Positions 33,288-42,485 of a DNA stretch of 46,788 nt are shown piece by piece. The stretch is from contig NZ_MWLL01000206.1 in the NCBI RefSeq assembly GCF_002198675.1, positions 34,802 to 81,589 on the forward strand, written 5' to 3'. This DNA is from Kineosporia sp. R_H_3 (lineage in GTDB: Bacteria; Actinomycetota; Actinomycetes; Actinomycetales; Kineosporiaceae). How positions within the stretch are numbered: position 1 is the stretch's first letter; each line of letters opens with the position of its first letter. The notes under the pieces are model-generated. The model had not been told where the DNA came from and did no database searches. It saw only the letters and a list, made by a program, of their open reading frames with translations. A program made the translations under genes and the position numbers.

Positions 33288-35111
33288 TCAGGAGCCCTTC
33301 GCGACGATCCCGTACTCGTGGATCTTGCGGTAGATCGTGGCCCGGGACATCCCGAGCGCCGTGGCGGCCGCGACCTTGTTGCCGTTGTTGTCGATGAGGC
33401 TGGAGACGATGGCGTCCCGTTCGAGGGACTCGATCGGCGTGAGCACCCGGCGGGAGACGGTGCGGACCCGCGGCGGCAGGTCCTCCGGCTCGATGACGCC
33501 GGACCGGTGCTGCTGGACCACCTCGCGGAGCACCTGGACGAGCTCGGCGACGTTGCCCGGCCAGCTCGACCGGCTCAGCAGCTGCATGGCGGCCGGCGAG
33601 CAGACGACGGCGTTGACCTGCAGCCGCGAGAGCAGGAACGGGACGAGCACCTGCAGGTCCTCGACGTGGTGGCGCAGCGGGGGCACCCGGACCGTCCGCG
33701 GGAAATGGTTGAGCAGCCGGACGAGCTCGCCCGCGGGCTGCGCGACGCCGGTCGTCAGGCACACCCGCAACGCCGTGCCGGCCGCCTTGGCCTGCGACAG
33801 GGACTGGACGAGCGCGGTGAGCCGGCGGCCGTGGAGCTGGTCGACGTGCCGGATGACGACGCAGCCGGACGTCGCGGCGAGCTCGCGGCGGACGGCGGCC
33901 GCCCACCCGGGGTCGCCCGCGTCGTCCGCGTCGAGCACGTGGAACGGCTCGGCGGGCGTCCGGCGGTGGTGGACGGCGCGCAGCACCGCCACCTTGCCGG
34001 TGCCGGGCTCGCCCTCGACGACGAGCCACTCGCCGGCGACGAGGGCGGCGTCGACCTGCTGGGCCGCGCGCACCCAGAGGGCGCCATTGCCGACGAGCCC
34101 GGGCAGCACGAGCCGGGCGGGCGGCCGGTTGCGGACCGGCACGGCCCGCGGGACGTCGTCCAGCCGCACCCGGGCGACCCCGCCGGCACCGAGGCCGGGG
34201 GTGCCGACCGCCCGGCAGCGCATCCGTGCCGAGGCCCCGGAGGGGAGCTGCACGGAGACCGTCGCCGTCGTCCCCGTCGCGAGCGCCTCGGAGAGGTGCT
34301 GCACGATGACGGACTGGTCCATCGGGTCCAGGGCGAGCTGGGCGTGGTCGTTCATCATGACGACGTCGCCGTTGAGCGCCAGGACGATGCCCGTGCTGCG
34401 CCGGCAGGCCCGCAGGTAGGCCTGGAGCAACTGGTACTCCCGCTCGCCGCCGTCCATGAGGAGGGCCTGCCGGATCTGGTCGGACGTCGTCTTCGCGAGC
34501 GCGATGAGCAGCTGGCCGGCGTCCTTGCGCCAGCACGTGAGGTCGACGGCGCCGACCGTCTTGCCGCTGATCGGGTGCTGGATCGGGACGGCGGCGCAGG
34601 CGAGGTCCTCGAGGTTCTCGGCGTAGTGCTCGTGCCCGAAGACGTGCATCGGCCGGCCGCCCTCGAGCGCCGTCCCGATGCCGTTCGTGCCGACGTACTT
34701 CTCGGCGTAGCTGTAGCCGGGCGCGAGCATGACCGAGTCGAGGTGCCGGTCGAGCTGGGAGTCCGCCGACAGCCGGGTGAGGACCGTGCCCTGGGCGTCG
34801 GTGAGGATCACGCTGATCGGCTGGCCCTCGAGGTGGCCGACGAGGGTCCGCAGCACGGGCAGCGCGCTGCGCGTCAGCGGTCCGTCGAGGTCGGTGTCGT
34901 GCCGGTCCTGGATCTGGAGCTTGTCGGCCTCGACGTTCCAGCGGCGCGAGCGCCACCACGACGCGAGGATCGTGTCCCGCACGGAGTCGGCGTCGACCGT
35001 CTCGGACGTGAGGAACCGCTCGCGCATGACGGCGAGCCTGGGGTCGTCCGGCGACGTCGCTCGACGGACTGACGTGGGCGTCTTCGACAAGGCACTTGGC
35101 GTCTTCGACAA
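33288..35111 (-). CDS. AcoR/MimR-like GAF-AAA-Fis regulator of the propane genes
   Basis: The 607-residue protein has a GAF-type sensor (about 80-230, with YSYAEKYVGTNGIGTALEGG), a short PAS-like segment (about 238-265), an AAA+ module with Walker A GEPGTGK at 367-373, and a C-terminal Fis helix-turn-helix (NKVAAATALGMSRATIYRKI). It resembles bacterial enhancer-binding proteins, but the GAFTGA loop that contacts sigma-54 is missing and the Walker B region reads GCVVIRHVDQ, so it probably works with a sigma-70-type polymerase. Related MimR proteins activate propane monooxygenase genes in mycobacteria. It is divergent from the prm genes, with a GTCTCA palindrome between. Start: TTG at 35111, supported by GGGAGG seven bases upstream; the N-terminus includes a 7-residue tandem duplication. 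Confidence 0.87.
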   Translation of the reverse strand: MSKTPSALSKTPTSVRRATSPDDPRLAVMRERFLTSETVDADSVRDTILASWWRSRRWNVEADKLQIQDRHDTDLDGPLTRSALPVLRTLVGHLEGQPISVILTDAQGTVLTRLSADSQLDRHLDSVMLAPGYSYAEKYVGTNGIGTALEGGRPMHVFGHEHYAENLEDLACAAVPIQHPISGKTVGAVDLTCWRKDAGQLLIALAKTTSDQIRQALLMDGGEREYQLLQAYLRACRRSTGIVLALNGDVVMMNDHAQLALDPMDQSVIVQHLSEALATGTTATVSVQLPSGASARMRCRAVGTPGLGAGGVARVRLDDVPRAVPVRNRPPARLVLPGLVGNGALWVRAAQQVDAALVAGEWLVVEGEPGTGKVAVLRAVHHRRTPAEPFHVLDADDAGDPGWAAAVRRELAATSGCVVIRHVDQLHGRRLTALVQSLSQAKAAGTALRVCLTTGVAQPAGELVRLLNHFPRTVRVPPLRHHVEDLQVLVPFLLSRLQVNAVVCSPAAMQLLSRSSWPGNVAELVQVLREVVQQHRSGVIEPEDLPPRVRTVSRRVLTPIESLERDAIVSSLIDNNGNKVAAATALGMSRATIYRKIHEYGIVAKGS

Positions 35112-35114
35112 GGC
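35077..35114 (-). repeat. 21-bp tandem duplication across the regulator start codon
   Basis: GGCGTCTTCGACAAGGC occurs at 35077-35093 and again at 35098-35114, a period of 21. It duplicates the TTG start and the following SKTP codons (protein reads MSKTPSA then LSKTPTS). Only the outer TTG has a ribosome site. Confidence 0.75.
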
Positions 35115-35300
35115 TCTGCCTCCCGTCCCTGTGGTGGTCCAGCGAGGGGTGGCCGGGTGATCCGGCCGCGCCTGGCGTGCGGCCGGTGACCGTGGATCGG
35201 AGCCGTGGTGCCACGGCGGCCGGCAGCGCCCGGGCCGCTCGCCCGGGGTGCCGGAGGGGTCGTCAGGTGGACTGGGACCAGGTGCTGTAGGGGATCACGG

Positions 35301-35338
35301 TAAGGCGTGCCTTAGGCCGCTCTGTCTCATATTGAGAC
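35301..35338. promoter_or_regulatory. Palindromic operators between the regulator and the prm side
   Basis: Two palindromes lie in the 329-bp gap (35112-35440): TAAGGCGTGCCTTA at 35301-35314 (perfect 14 bp) and GTCTCA-TAT-TGAGAC at 35324-35338. The second has the same half-site as the array before prmA, so both are likely bound by the same protein, most simply the divergent regulator. The rest of the gap shows no gene. Confidence 0.65.
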
Positions 35339-35440
35339 CGCTCGTCCGCCGCCGCGGGGATGTGCTGGCCGGGTCGCAGGGCCCCGCCCGGACGCCGCGT
35401 CCACACCGGCGGAGCGGGGCCGGGAGAGGCAGGCAGTGCC

Positions 35441-35698
35441 ATGGACGACCGCATGGACGACCGCACGGACGAACCGGAGACGTACAACCACTGGACGATC
35501 GTCAACATCGTCTTCCACCATCTCGCCGGCCAGGGGCTGCACCCGGTCCTCGGCGAGACCGGGAACCCCGGGCAGGCCGCGGCCGACCTGCTCCGGGCGC
35601 TCGGGATCGAGCCGGCCCCGGAGGGTGACCGGCAGGTCTCGGAGAACGTGAAGCAGCGCCTCGCGGAGCTGCGCGAGGCCGCGTTCGGCAGCGCCTGA
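35441..35698 (+). CDS. Small protein encoded between the regulator and prmA
   Basis: The 85-residue protein reads MDDRMDDRTDEPETYNHWTI at the start, then IVFHHLAGQGLHPVLGETG and a C-terminal helix (ENVKQRLAELREAAFGSA). It is acidic, soluble and has no signal or membrane segment. I do not recognise the family. GTCTCA operators flank it on both sides, so it may be part of the propane-responsive unit. Possible roles include an assembly or regulatory factor, but that is open. ATG 35441 has GGGAGAGG upstream with rather long spacing; the second ATG at 35453 is an alternative. The frame is open further upstream without conserved features. Confidence 0.7.
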   Translation: MDDRMDDRTDEPETYNHWTIVNIVFHHLAGQGLHPVLGETGNPGQAAADLLRALGIEPAPEGDRQVSENVKQRLAELREAAFGSA

Positions 35699-35724
35699 CG
35701 GCCGGCCCGGGCAGGACCCCGGCC

Positions 35725-35776
35725 GTCTCACGAGACGTCTCACGACCTGTCTCACGGGGTGTCTCAGAGTGAGATA
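35725..35776 (+). promoter_or_regulatory. Four-copy 12-bp phased GTCTCA array upstream of prmA
   Basis: GTCTCA starts at 35725, 35737, 35749 and 35761, exactly 12 bases apart; the first three units read GTCTCACG plus four variable bases. The last copy becomes a palindrome, GTCTCA-GAG-TGAGAT. The first also has an opposed half-site (GTCTC-AC-GAGAC). It ends 174 bases before the prmA start. It is most likely an activator-binding array for the divergent AcoR/MimR-like regulator. Confidence 0.7.
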
Positions 35777-35950
35777 CCCGAGCCGCCGGATCCGGGATGT
35801 GATCCAGGCCATAGGACTTAGGCCCCTTCCCGGGGCCGCGTGCGTCGGGCCGGTCCAGCCTCGAACAGGAGGCCCGGTACCGACACCAGGAACGGCGATC
35901 CAGGTCCGGGCGCCCGCCCGGCAGATCACACGAACCGCCGAGGAGTCGCG

Positions 35951-37600
35951 ATGAGTCGCCAGAGTGTGGCCAAGGCCCACCAGAAGATCCAGGAGCTCTC
36001 CTGGGAACCGCTGTACCACGAGCCGGTGGCCCAGTACGGCACCGACTACACGTTCAAGAAGGCGCAGAAGAAGGACCCGCTCAAGCAGGTCCTGCGGTCC
36101 TACTTCCCGATGCAGGAGGAGAAGGACCACCGCGTCTACGGCGCGGCCGACGGCGCCATCCGGGGCAACATGTTCCGGCAGGTGCAGGAGCGCTGGCTCG
36201 AGTGGCAGAAGCTCTTCCTCAGCATCATCCCGCTGCCGGAGATCTCGGCTGCCCGGGCGATGCCGCTGCTGTTCCGCAACGTGCCGAACCCCGAGCTGCA
36301 CAACGGCCAGGCGATCCAGATGATCGACGAGGTCCGGCACTCGACGATCCAGCAGAACCTCAAGCGCCTGTACATGAACAACTACATCGACCCGGCCGGC
36401 TTCAACAACAGCCTGCGCAACTTCCAGAACGACTACTGCGGGTCGATCGGGCGCCAGTTCGCCGAGGGCTTCATCACCGGTGACGCGATCACCGCGGCGA
36501 GCATCTACCTGACGATCGTCGCGGAGACGGCGTTCACGAACACCCTCTTCGTCGCGATGCCCGCCGAGGCCGCGGCCAACGGCGACTACCTGCTGCCGAC
36601 GGTCTTCCACTCGGTGCAGTCCGACGAGTCCCGGCACATCAGCAACGGGTACGCGACGCTGCTCATGGCGCTCGCGGACGAGGGCAACCACCAGCTCCTC
36701 GAGCGCGACCTGCGCTACGCGTGGTGGAACAACCACCGCGTCGTCGACGCCGCGATCGGCACCTTCATCGAGTACGGCACGAAGGACCGCCGGCCGGATC
36801 GTGAGAGCTACGCGGAGATGTGGCGTCGGTGGATCTACGACGACTACTACCGCTCGTACCTCGTCCCGCTCGAGAAGTACGGCCTGGTCATCCCGCACGA
36901 CCTCATCGAGGAGTCGTGGAACCAGATCTGGAACAAGGGCTACGTGCACGAGGTGGCCCAGTTCTTCGCCACCGGGTGGCTCGCCAACTACTGGCGCATC
37001 GACCCGATGACGGACAAGGACTTCGAGTGGTTCGAGGGCAAGTACCCCGGCTGGTACAACAAGTACGGCAAGTGGTGGGAGAACTACAACCGCCTCTCGA
37101 CGCCGAACGGGCACCACCCGATCGTCTTCGAGGACGTCGACTACGTGTACCCGCACCGCTGCTGGACCTGCATGGTGCCGTGCCTCGTCCGCGAGGACAT
37201 GGTCATGGACGAGGTCGACGGCCAGGTCCGCACGTACTGCCACGAGGCGTGCCGCTGGACCGACGCCGTCGCGTTCCGCCCGGAGTACGAGGGCCGCTCG
37301 ACGCCGAACATGGGCAAGCTCATCGGCAAGCGCGAGTGGGAGACCCTCTACCACGGCTGGAACTGGGCCGATGTCGTGCAGGACATGGGGTACGTGCGTG
37401 ACGACGGCAAGACGCTCGTCGCCCAGCCGCACCTCAACCTCGACCCGAAGAAGATGTGGACGCTCGACCACCTGCGTCGGTGCCCGCCGCTGCAGAGCCC
37501 GAACGTCCTGCTCAACGAGATGTCCCCGGCGGAGCGCCAGGCGTTCCACGCGGACTACGTGAAGCAGGGTCCGGCGGGCCGGCCCGCTCCCAAGGACTAG
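35951..37600 (+). CDS. prmA: Propane 2-monooxygenase hydroxylase large subunit
   Basis: The 549-residue protein is the diiron alpha subunit of a group 6 soluble diiron monooxygenase (PrmA/MimA type), which hydroxylates propane at C2 and often also phenol, acetone or ethers. The iron ligands are all present: Glu97, Glu127-x-x-His130 (DEVRH), Glu192 and Glu226-x-x-His229 (DESRH). A cysteine-rich segment with Cys404, 407, 411, 430 and 434 resembles the structural zinc site of phenol hydroxylase large subunits. The ATG at 35951 follows GAGGAG with 5 bases spacing. It is the first enzyme gene of the prmA-B-C-D order seen in Rhodococcus and Mycobacterium, downstream of the phased GTCTCA array, and is followed by an intergenic hairpin. 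Confidence 0.95.
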   Translation: MSRQSVAKAHQKIQELSWEPLYHEPVAQYGTDYTFKKAQKKDPLKQVLRSYFPMQEEKDHRVYGAADGAIRGNMFRQVQERWLEWQKLFLSIIPLPEISAARAMPLLFRNVPNPELHNGQAIQMIDEVRHSTIQQNLKRLYMNNYIDPAGFNNSLRNFQNDYCGSIGRQFAEGFITGDAITAASIYLTIVAETAFTNTLFVAMPAEAAANGDYLLPTVFHSVQSDESRHISNGYATLLMALADEGNHQLLERDLRYAWWNNHRVVDAAIGTFIEYGTKDRRPDRESYAEMWRRWIYDDYYRSYLVPLEKYGLVIPHDLIEESWNQIWNKGYVHEVAQFFATGWLANYWRIDPMTDKDFEWFEGKYPGWYNKYGKWWENYNRLSTPNGHHPIVFEDVDYVYPHRCWTCMVPCLVREDMVMDEVDGQVRTYCHEACRWTDAVAFRPEYEGRSTPNMGKLIGKREWETLYHGWNWADVVQDMGYVRDDGKTLVAQPHLNLDPKKMWTLDHLRRCPPLQSPNVLLNEMSPAERQAFHADYVKQGPAGRPAPKD

Positions 37601-37629
37601 TCCGCAGGAGCAGGGCAGACCGATGGAAC

Positions 37630-37671
37630 GGACGTGCGCAGCGGTGGGCGAGACCGCCGCTGCGCACGTCC
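37630..37671 (+). terminator. 15-bp hairpin between prmA and prmB
   Basis: GGACGTGCGCAGCGG (37630-37644) and CCGCTGCGCACGTCC (37657-37671) are perfect arms with a 12-base loop, in the 104-bp gap. No T-run follows. Because prmB must also be expressed, this is more likely a partial attenuator or a stabiliser of the prmA message end than a full stop. Confidence 0.6.
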
Positions 37672-37704
37672 GGCCACCACACTTCTGAGCCGGGCGAGGG
37701 AGCC

Positions 37705-38754
37705 ATGACGGACAGACATGTCGTGCGGTTCGAACCGGTGGGCATCGAGGTCGAGGTCCCCGAGGACCAGACGATCCTGAGGGCCGCCTCCGAGCAGGGG
37801 ATCATGCTCATGCACGGCTGCAAGGAGGGCCAGTGCGCGGCATGCAAGTCGTTCGTCCTCGAGGGTGAGGACATCGAGCTCGAGAAGTACTCGACCTTCG
37901 CGCTGCCGGACTACGAGAAGGACGAGGGCTTCACGCTCCTGTGCCGGGCGCACGCCTACGAGGACCTCACGATCGAGCTCCTCAACTACGACGAGGAGAT
38001 GATCCGGTCCGGCCTGCCCATCAAGGAGGCCGTCACCGAGGTCGTCGAGATCGACGCGGTCACCCACGACCTGCGCCGGCTCGTCCTGAGGCTCGTCGAG
38101 CCGACGGACCTCACGTTCTTCCCGGGCCAGTACGTGGACATCGCCGTGCCGGGAACGGACGCCACCCGCTCGTTCTCGATGGCGAACACCTCGACCCGGG
38201 ACGGTGGGCTCCTCGAGTTCGTCATCAAGGTCTACCCGGGCGGGCTCTTCTCCGAGCACCTCGACACCACGCTCAAGGTCGGCGACCGGCTCGACATCAC
38301 CGGCCCGTTCGGCGTCTTCACCCTGCGCGAGGGCCACAAGGCGGACCTCGTGTTCGTCGGCGGCGGGGCGGGGATGGCCCCCATCCTGTCGCTCGTCCGC
38401 TCGATGGCCGAGCGCGGCGACGAGCGCAAGGCGACGTTCTACTACGGCGCCCGGACGGCGGCCGACCTCTGCTTCGAGGACGAGCTGCGCGAGATGGAGC
38501 GCCGGCTGCCCGGCTTCACGTACCGGCCGGCCCTGTCCGAACCCGTTGCGGCGCAGCCGTGGGACGGCGAGGTCGGCATGGTCACCGACATCGTCAAGCG
38601 CTACGAGGCAGACCTCTCCGGGGCCCACGCGTACGTCTGCGGGCCGCCGCCGATGGTCGAGGCGGCGATGACGCTGCTCGCGGCCCTCGGCGTGGAGGAC
38701 AAGCGCATCTACTACGACAAGTTCACGACCACAGGGGAGACCGAGTCGTCCTGA
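37705..38754 (+). CDS. prmB: Propane monooxygenase reductase subunit
   Basis: The 349-residue flavoprotein passes electrons from NADH to the hydroxylase. It has an N-terminal plant-type 2Fe-2S domain with Cys39, Cys44, Cys47 and Cys80 (CKEGQCAAC...C), an FAD-binding barrel with RSFSMA at 155-160, and an NAD-binding domain with GGGAGMAP at 219-226 and a terminal YVCGPPPMVEAA. Length and domain order match MimB/PrmB and phenol hydroxylase P5. The ATG at 37705 follows GAGGGAG. It stands between prmA and prmC, the standard order of this family, and is separated from prmC by 106 bases with no gene, in which GCACCGCACCGC occurs twice. Confidence 0.94.
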   Translation: MTDRHVVRFEPVGIEVEVPEDQTILRAASEQGIMLMHGCKEGQCAACKSFVLEGEDIELEKYSTFALPDYEKDEGFTLLCRAHAYEDLTIELLNYDEEMIRSGLPIKEAVTEVVEIDAVTHDLRRLVLRLVEPTDLTFFPGQYVDIAVPGTDATRSFSMANTSTRDGGLLEFVIKVYPGGLFSEHLDTTLKVGDRLDITGPFGVFTLREGHKADLVFVGGGAGMAPILSLVRSMAERGDERKATFYYGARTAADLCFEDELREMERRLPGFTYRPALSEPVAAQPWDGEVGMVTDIVKRYEADLSGAHAYVCGPPPMVEAAMTLLAALGVEDKRIYYDKFTTTGETESS

Positions 38755-38860
38755 CGCCGGTCGCCCGTCGACGCACCGCACCGCGACACGCACGCGAACC
38801 GATCGCACCCGCGCACCGCACCGCAACCGCGGAGACACCCGCCTGACCCAGGGATGGACG

Positions 38861-40030
38861 ATGACGACCACACCAGAACGCAGTGTGCCGAAGCCGGTGT
38901 TCACGGACGCCGAGGCCGGTGCGAAGGAGTTCCCGGACTCCAACGCGCGGCGCTTCAACTACTACACGCCCGCCAAGCGCAAGCAGACCCACTACGAGGA
39001 CGTCACCGTCGAGGTCCAGCCGGACCCGCGCCACTACCTCGCGCAGGGCTGGCTCTACGGCTTCGCGGACGGCCGCGGCGGCTACCCCCTGGAGTGGACG
39101 GCGCTCAAGGCCTGGGGCTCGGACCGCCCCGTCCCCGAGCGCGGCCCGGGCTCGGGCGGCAAGGGCTACGAGTGGCCGGCCCACGGCTGGCACGAGTTCC
39201 GCGACCCGAACGAGGAGTGGGAGCTCAGCTTCTACCGCTACAACGCCAACGTCGAGCGCCAGGTCAACCAGAACATCGACTCGGCCCGGCAGCAGAAGGC
39301 GTTCGAGCAGTGGAACCCGAACTGGGTGCGCTTCGTGGAGTCGCACGTCGGCGCGTGGATGCACGTCAACCACGGCCTCGGGCTCTACCTCTTCGCCAAC
39401 GCGAACCGGCGCGGGCCGACGAACATGCACAACACGGCGATGGCCGTGAACAGCATGCACCGGATCCGGTCGGCGCAGGACCTCGCGCTCTACAACCTCA
39501 CGCTCAGCGAGGAGATCACCGGCTTCGACGGCGGCGCGCACCTCGTCGCGTGGAACAGCGACCCGTGCTGGCAGGGCGTCCGTGAGGTCGCCGAGGGTCT
39601 CACCGGCATCGACGACTGGTGCGAGGCGATCTTCGCCGCGAACATCGTCTTCGAGCCGCTCGTCGGCGAGCTGTTCCGCAGCCAGCTCGTGCAGCAGGCC
39701 GCGCCGCGCAACGGCGACTTCGTCACCCCGACGGTCATGGGTGCCGAGGAGTTCGACTACGCCGAGCGCGACCTCGCGTACTCGGTCGCGCTGTTCGACC
39801 TGCTCACCAAGGACCGTGAGTTCGCCGACCACAACAAGGCGCTCATGAACGGGTGGCTGTCCAACTGGACGCCGCGCTGCATCGCGGCCGCCCGCAAGCT
39901 GCAGCCGCTCTGGTCGCAGCCGGACGCCAAGCCGCCGCGCTTCGAGGACGGGCTCGACCGGGCCAAGAGCCGCTTCGCCGCCATCCTCGCCGACCTCGGT
40001 CTGGACATCCCGAAGGAGCTGACCCAGTGA
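38861..40030 (+). CDS. prmC: Propane monooxygenase hydroxylase small subunit
   Basis: The 389-residue protein is the beta subunit of the hydroxylase. It keeps the ferritin-like helical fold without iron ligands and packs against PrmA. Recognisable segments include [60 protein letters not shown] and the [20 protein letters not shown] region. Length fits MimC/PrmC. The ATG at 38861 has AGGG about 8 bases upstream. Its TGA overlaps the GTG start of prmD by 4 bases, giving translational coupling of hydroxylase and coupling protein. Confidence 0.93.
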   Translation: MTTTPERSVPKPVFTDAEAGAKEFPDSNARRFNYYTPAKRKQTHYEDVTVEVQPDPRHYLAQGWLYGFADGRGGYPLEWTALKAWGSDRPVPERGPGSGGKGYEWPAHGWHEFRDPNEEWELSFYRYNANVERQVNQNIDSARQQKAFEQWNPNWVRFVESHVGAWMHVNHGLGLYLFANANRRGPTNMHNTAMAVNSMHRIRSAQDLALYNLTLSEEITGFDGGAHLVAWNSDPCWQGVREVAEGLTGIDDWCEAIFAANIVFEPLVGELFRSQLVQQAAPRNGDFVTPTVMGAEEFDYAERDLAYSVALFDLLTKDREFADHNKALMNGWLSNWTPRCIAAARKLQPLWSQPDAKPPRFEDGLDRAKSRFAAILADLGLDIPKELTQ

Positions 40031-40395
40031 GCCAGTTCACCACCGCCCCCAGCCCGTTCAAGTCCGACAGCACGCCGTCGAACATGTGCGGCGTCACCCT
40101 GATGAACAACCAGATCGGTGCGGTCGTCGCGGAGGTGATGGCCGGCCACGAGGGTGTGAAGGTCGTCCACCTGCCGTCGATGATCCGTGTCGACGCGACG
40201 CGCCGGATGGACTTCGACTACGACGAGATCTCCGAGGCGCTCGGCGAGGAGCCGGGCTTCTTCGACGCGGCGCAGTTCGAGGAGAACATGTCGACGCACT
40301 ACGGCCGGATGATCCACGAGGACGACCGGACGATCATGTTCGCCAACCCCGAGGACGCCATCGAGTACATCGGGGAGATGCCGGAGGTCCGCTGA
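40027..40395 (+). CDS. prmD: Propane monooxygenase coupling protein
   Basis: The 122-residue cofactor-free effector protein binds the hydroxylase and tunes oxygen activation (MmoB/DmpM family). Typical sequence: [40 protein letters not shown], and [20 protein letters not shown] near the end. The GTG start lies inside the prmC stop (GTGA). The stop at 40395 is followed by 218 bases of unusual repeat-rich and hairpin-forming DNA before the groEL gene, suggesting that expression of the chaperonin is set separately from the enzyme subunits. Confidence 0.93.
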   Translation: MSQFTTAPSPFKSDSTPSNMCGVTLMNNQIGAVVAEVMAGHEGVKVVHLPSMIRVDATRRMDFDYDEISEALGEEPGFFDAAQFEENMSTHYGRMIHEDDRTIMFANPEDAIEYIGEMPEVR

Positions 40396-40422
40396 CCCTC
40401 TGCACGACCGGACCGCCGCACC

Positions 40423-40462
40423 TGCACCACTGCACCACTGCACGGATGCACCACTGCAACCG
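40423..40462 (+). repeat. Five in-phase octamers based on TGCACCAC
   Basis: Starting at 40423 the sequence runs TGCACCAC, TGCACCAC, TGCACGGA, TGCACCAC, TGCAACCG, all in 8-base register. It lies 28 bases after the prmD stop and just before a large hairpin. It could be slippage-derived or bind a protein. Confidence 0.7.
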
Positions 40463-40474
40463 AAGGACCTGACG

Positions 40475-40518
40475 CCCTGTCGCGGGGCGCCGGCACCGGC
40501 CGGCGTCCCGCGACAGGG
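40475..40518 (+). terminator. 19-bp hairpin between prmD and groEL
   Basis: The arm at 40475-40493 (CCCTGTCGCGGGGCGCCGG) pairs with 40500-40518 (CCGGCGTCCCGCGACAGGG) over 19 bases with one G-T pair and a CACCGG loop. It is the strongest hairpin in the region and no T-run follows. It probably ends or attenuates the prmABCD message, or protects its 3' end. Confidence 0.65.
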
Positions 40519-40535
40519 ACCGCCTGGAGCCTTGC

Positions 40536-42305
<1,770 letters not shown>

Positions 42306-42308
42306 GCC

Positions 42309-42485
42309 GTGTCCGCGCGGGACGACCGGGCGGGGACGCTGCTCTTCGGCACCCTGGTCGGCGGCTATCTCACGGCACTGGTGGTGGCAGGTGTCCACGG
42401 CGAGCTCCTCGCGGGGCTCGTCGTGGGTGCCGGTCTCGTCGCGCGGGTGGCGGCCCGCCGGCGGCACCGGCAGGACGCGGTCTGA
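42309..42485 (+). CDS. 58-residue membrane protein between groEL and the metal transporter
   Basis: The frame runs from GTG 42309 to the TGA at 42483-42485. The product begins VSARDDRAGTLLFGTLVGGY, has two likely membrane segments (TLLFGTLVGGYLTALVVAG and ELLAGLVVGAGLVARVAA) and ends in a basic tail, RRRHRQDAV. It starts 3 bases after the groEL stop and its TGA overlaps the next ATG by one base (TGATG), so it looks translated as part of a coupled run. No family is recognised. It could be a small partner of the NRAMP transporter. Confidence 0.65.
   Translation: MSARDDRAGTLLFGTLVGGYLTALVVAGVHGELLAGLVVGAGLVARVAARRRHRQDAV

Noticed and set aside
35301-35314. Iron-box (IdeR/DtxR) site
   Set aside because: TAAGG and CCTTA are present but the spacing is 4 bases, not the 9 of a 19-bp iron box.
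40423-40462. Short repeats as a CRISPR array
   Set aside because: The units are 8 bases with no spacers and no cas genes are nearby.
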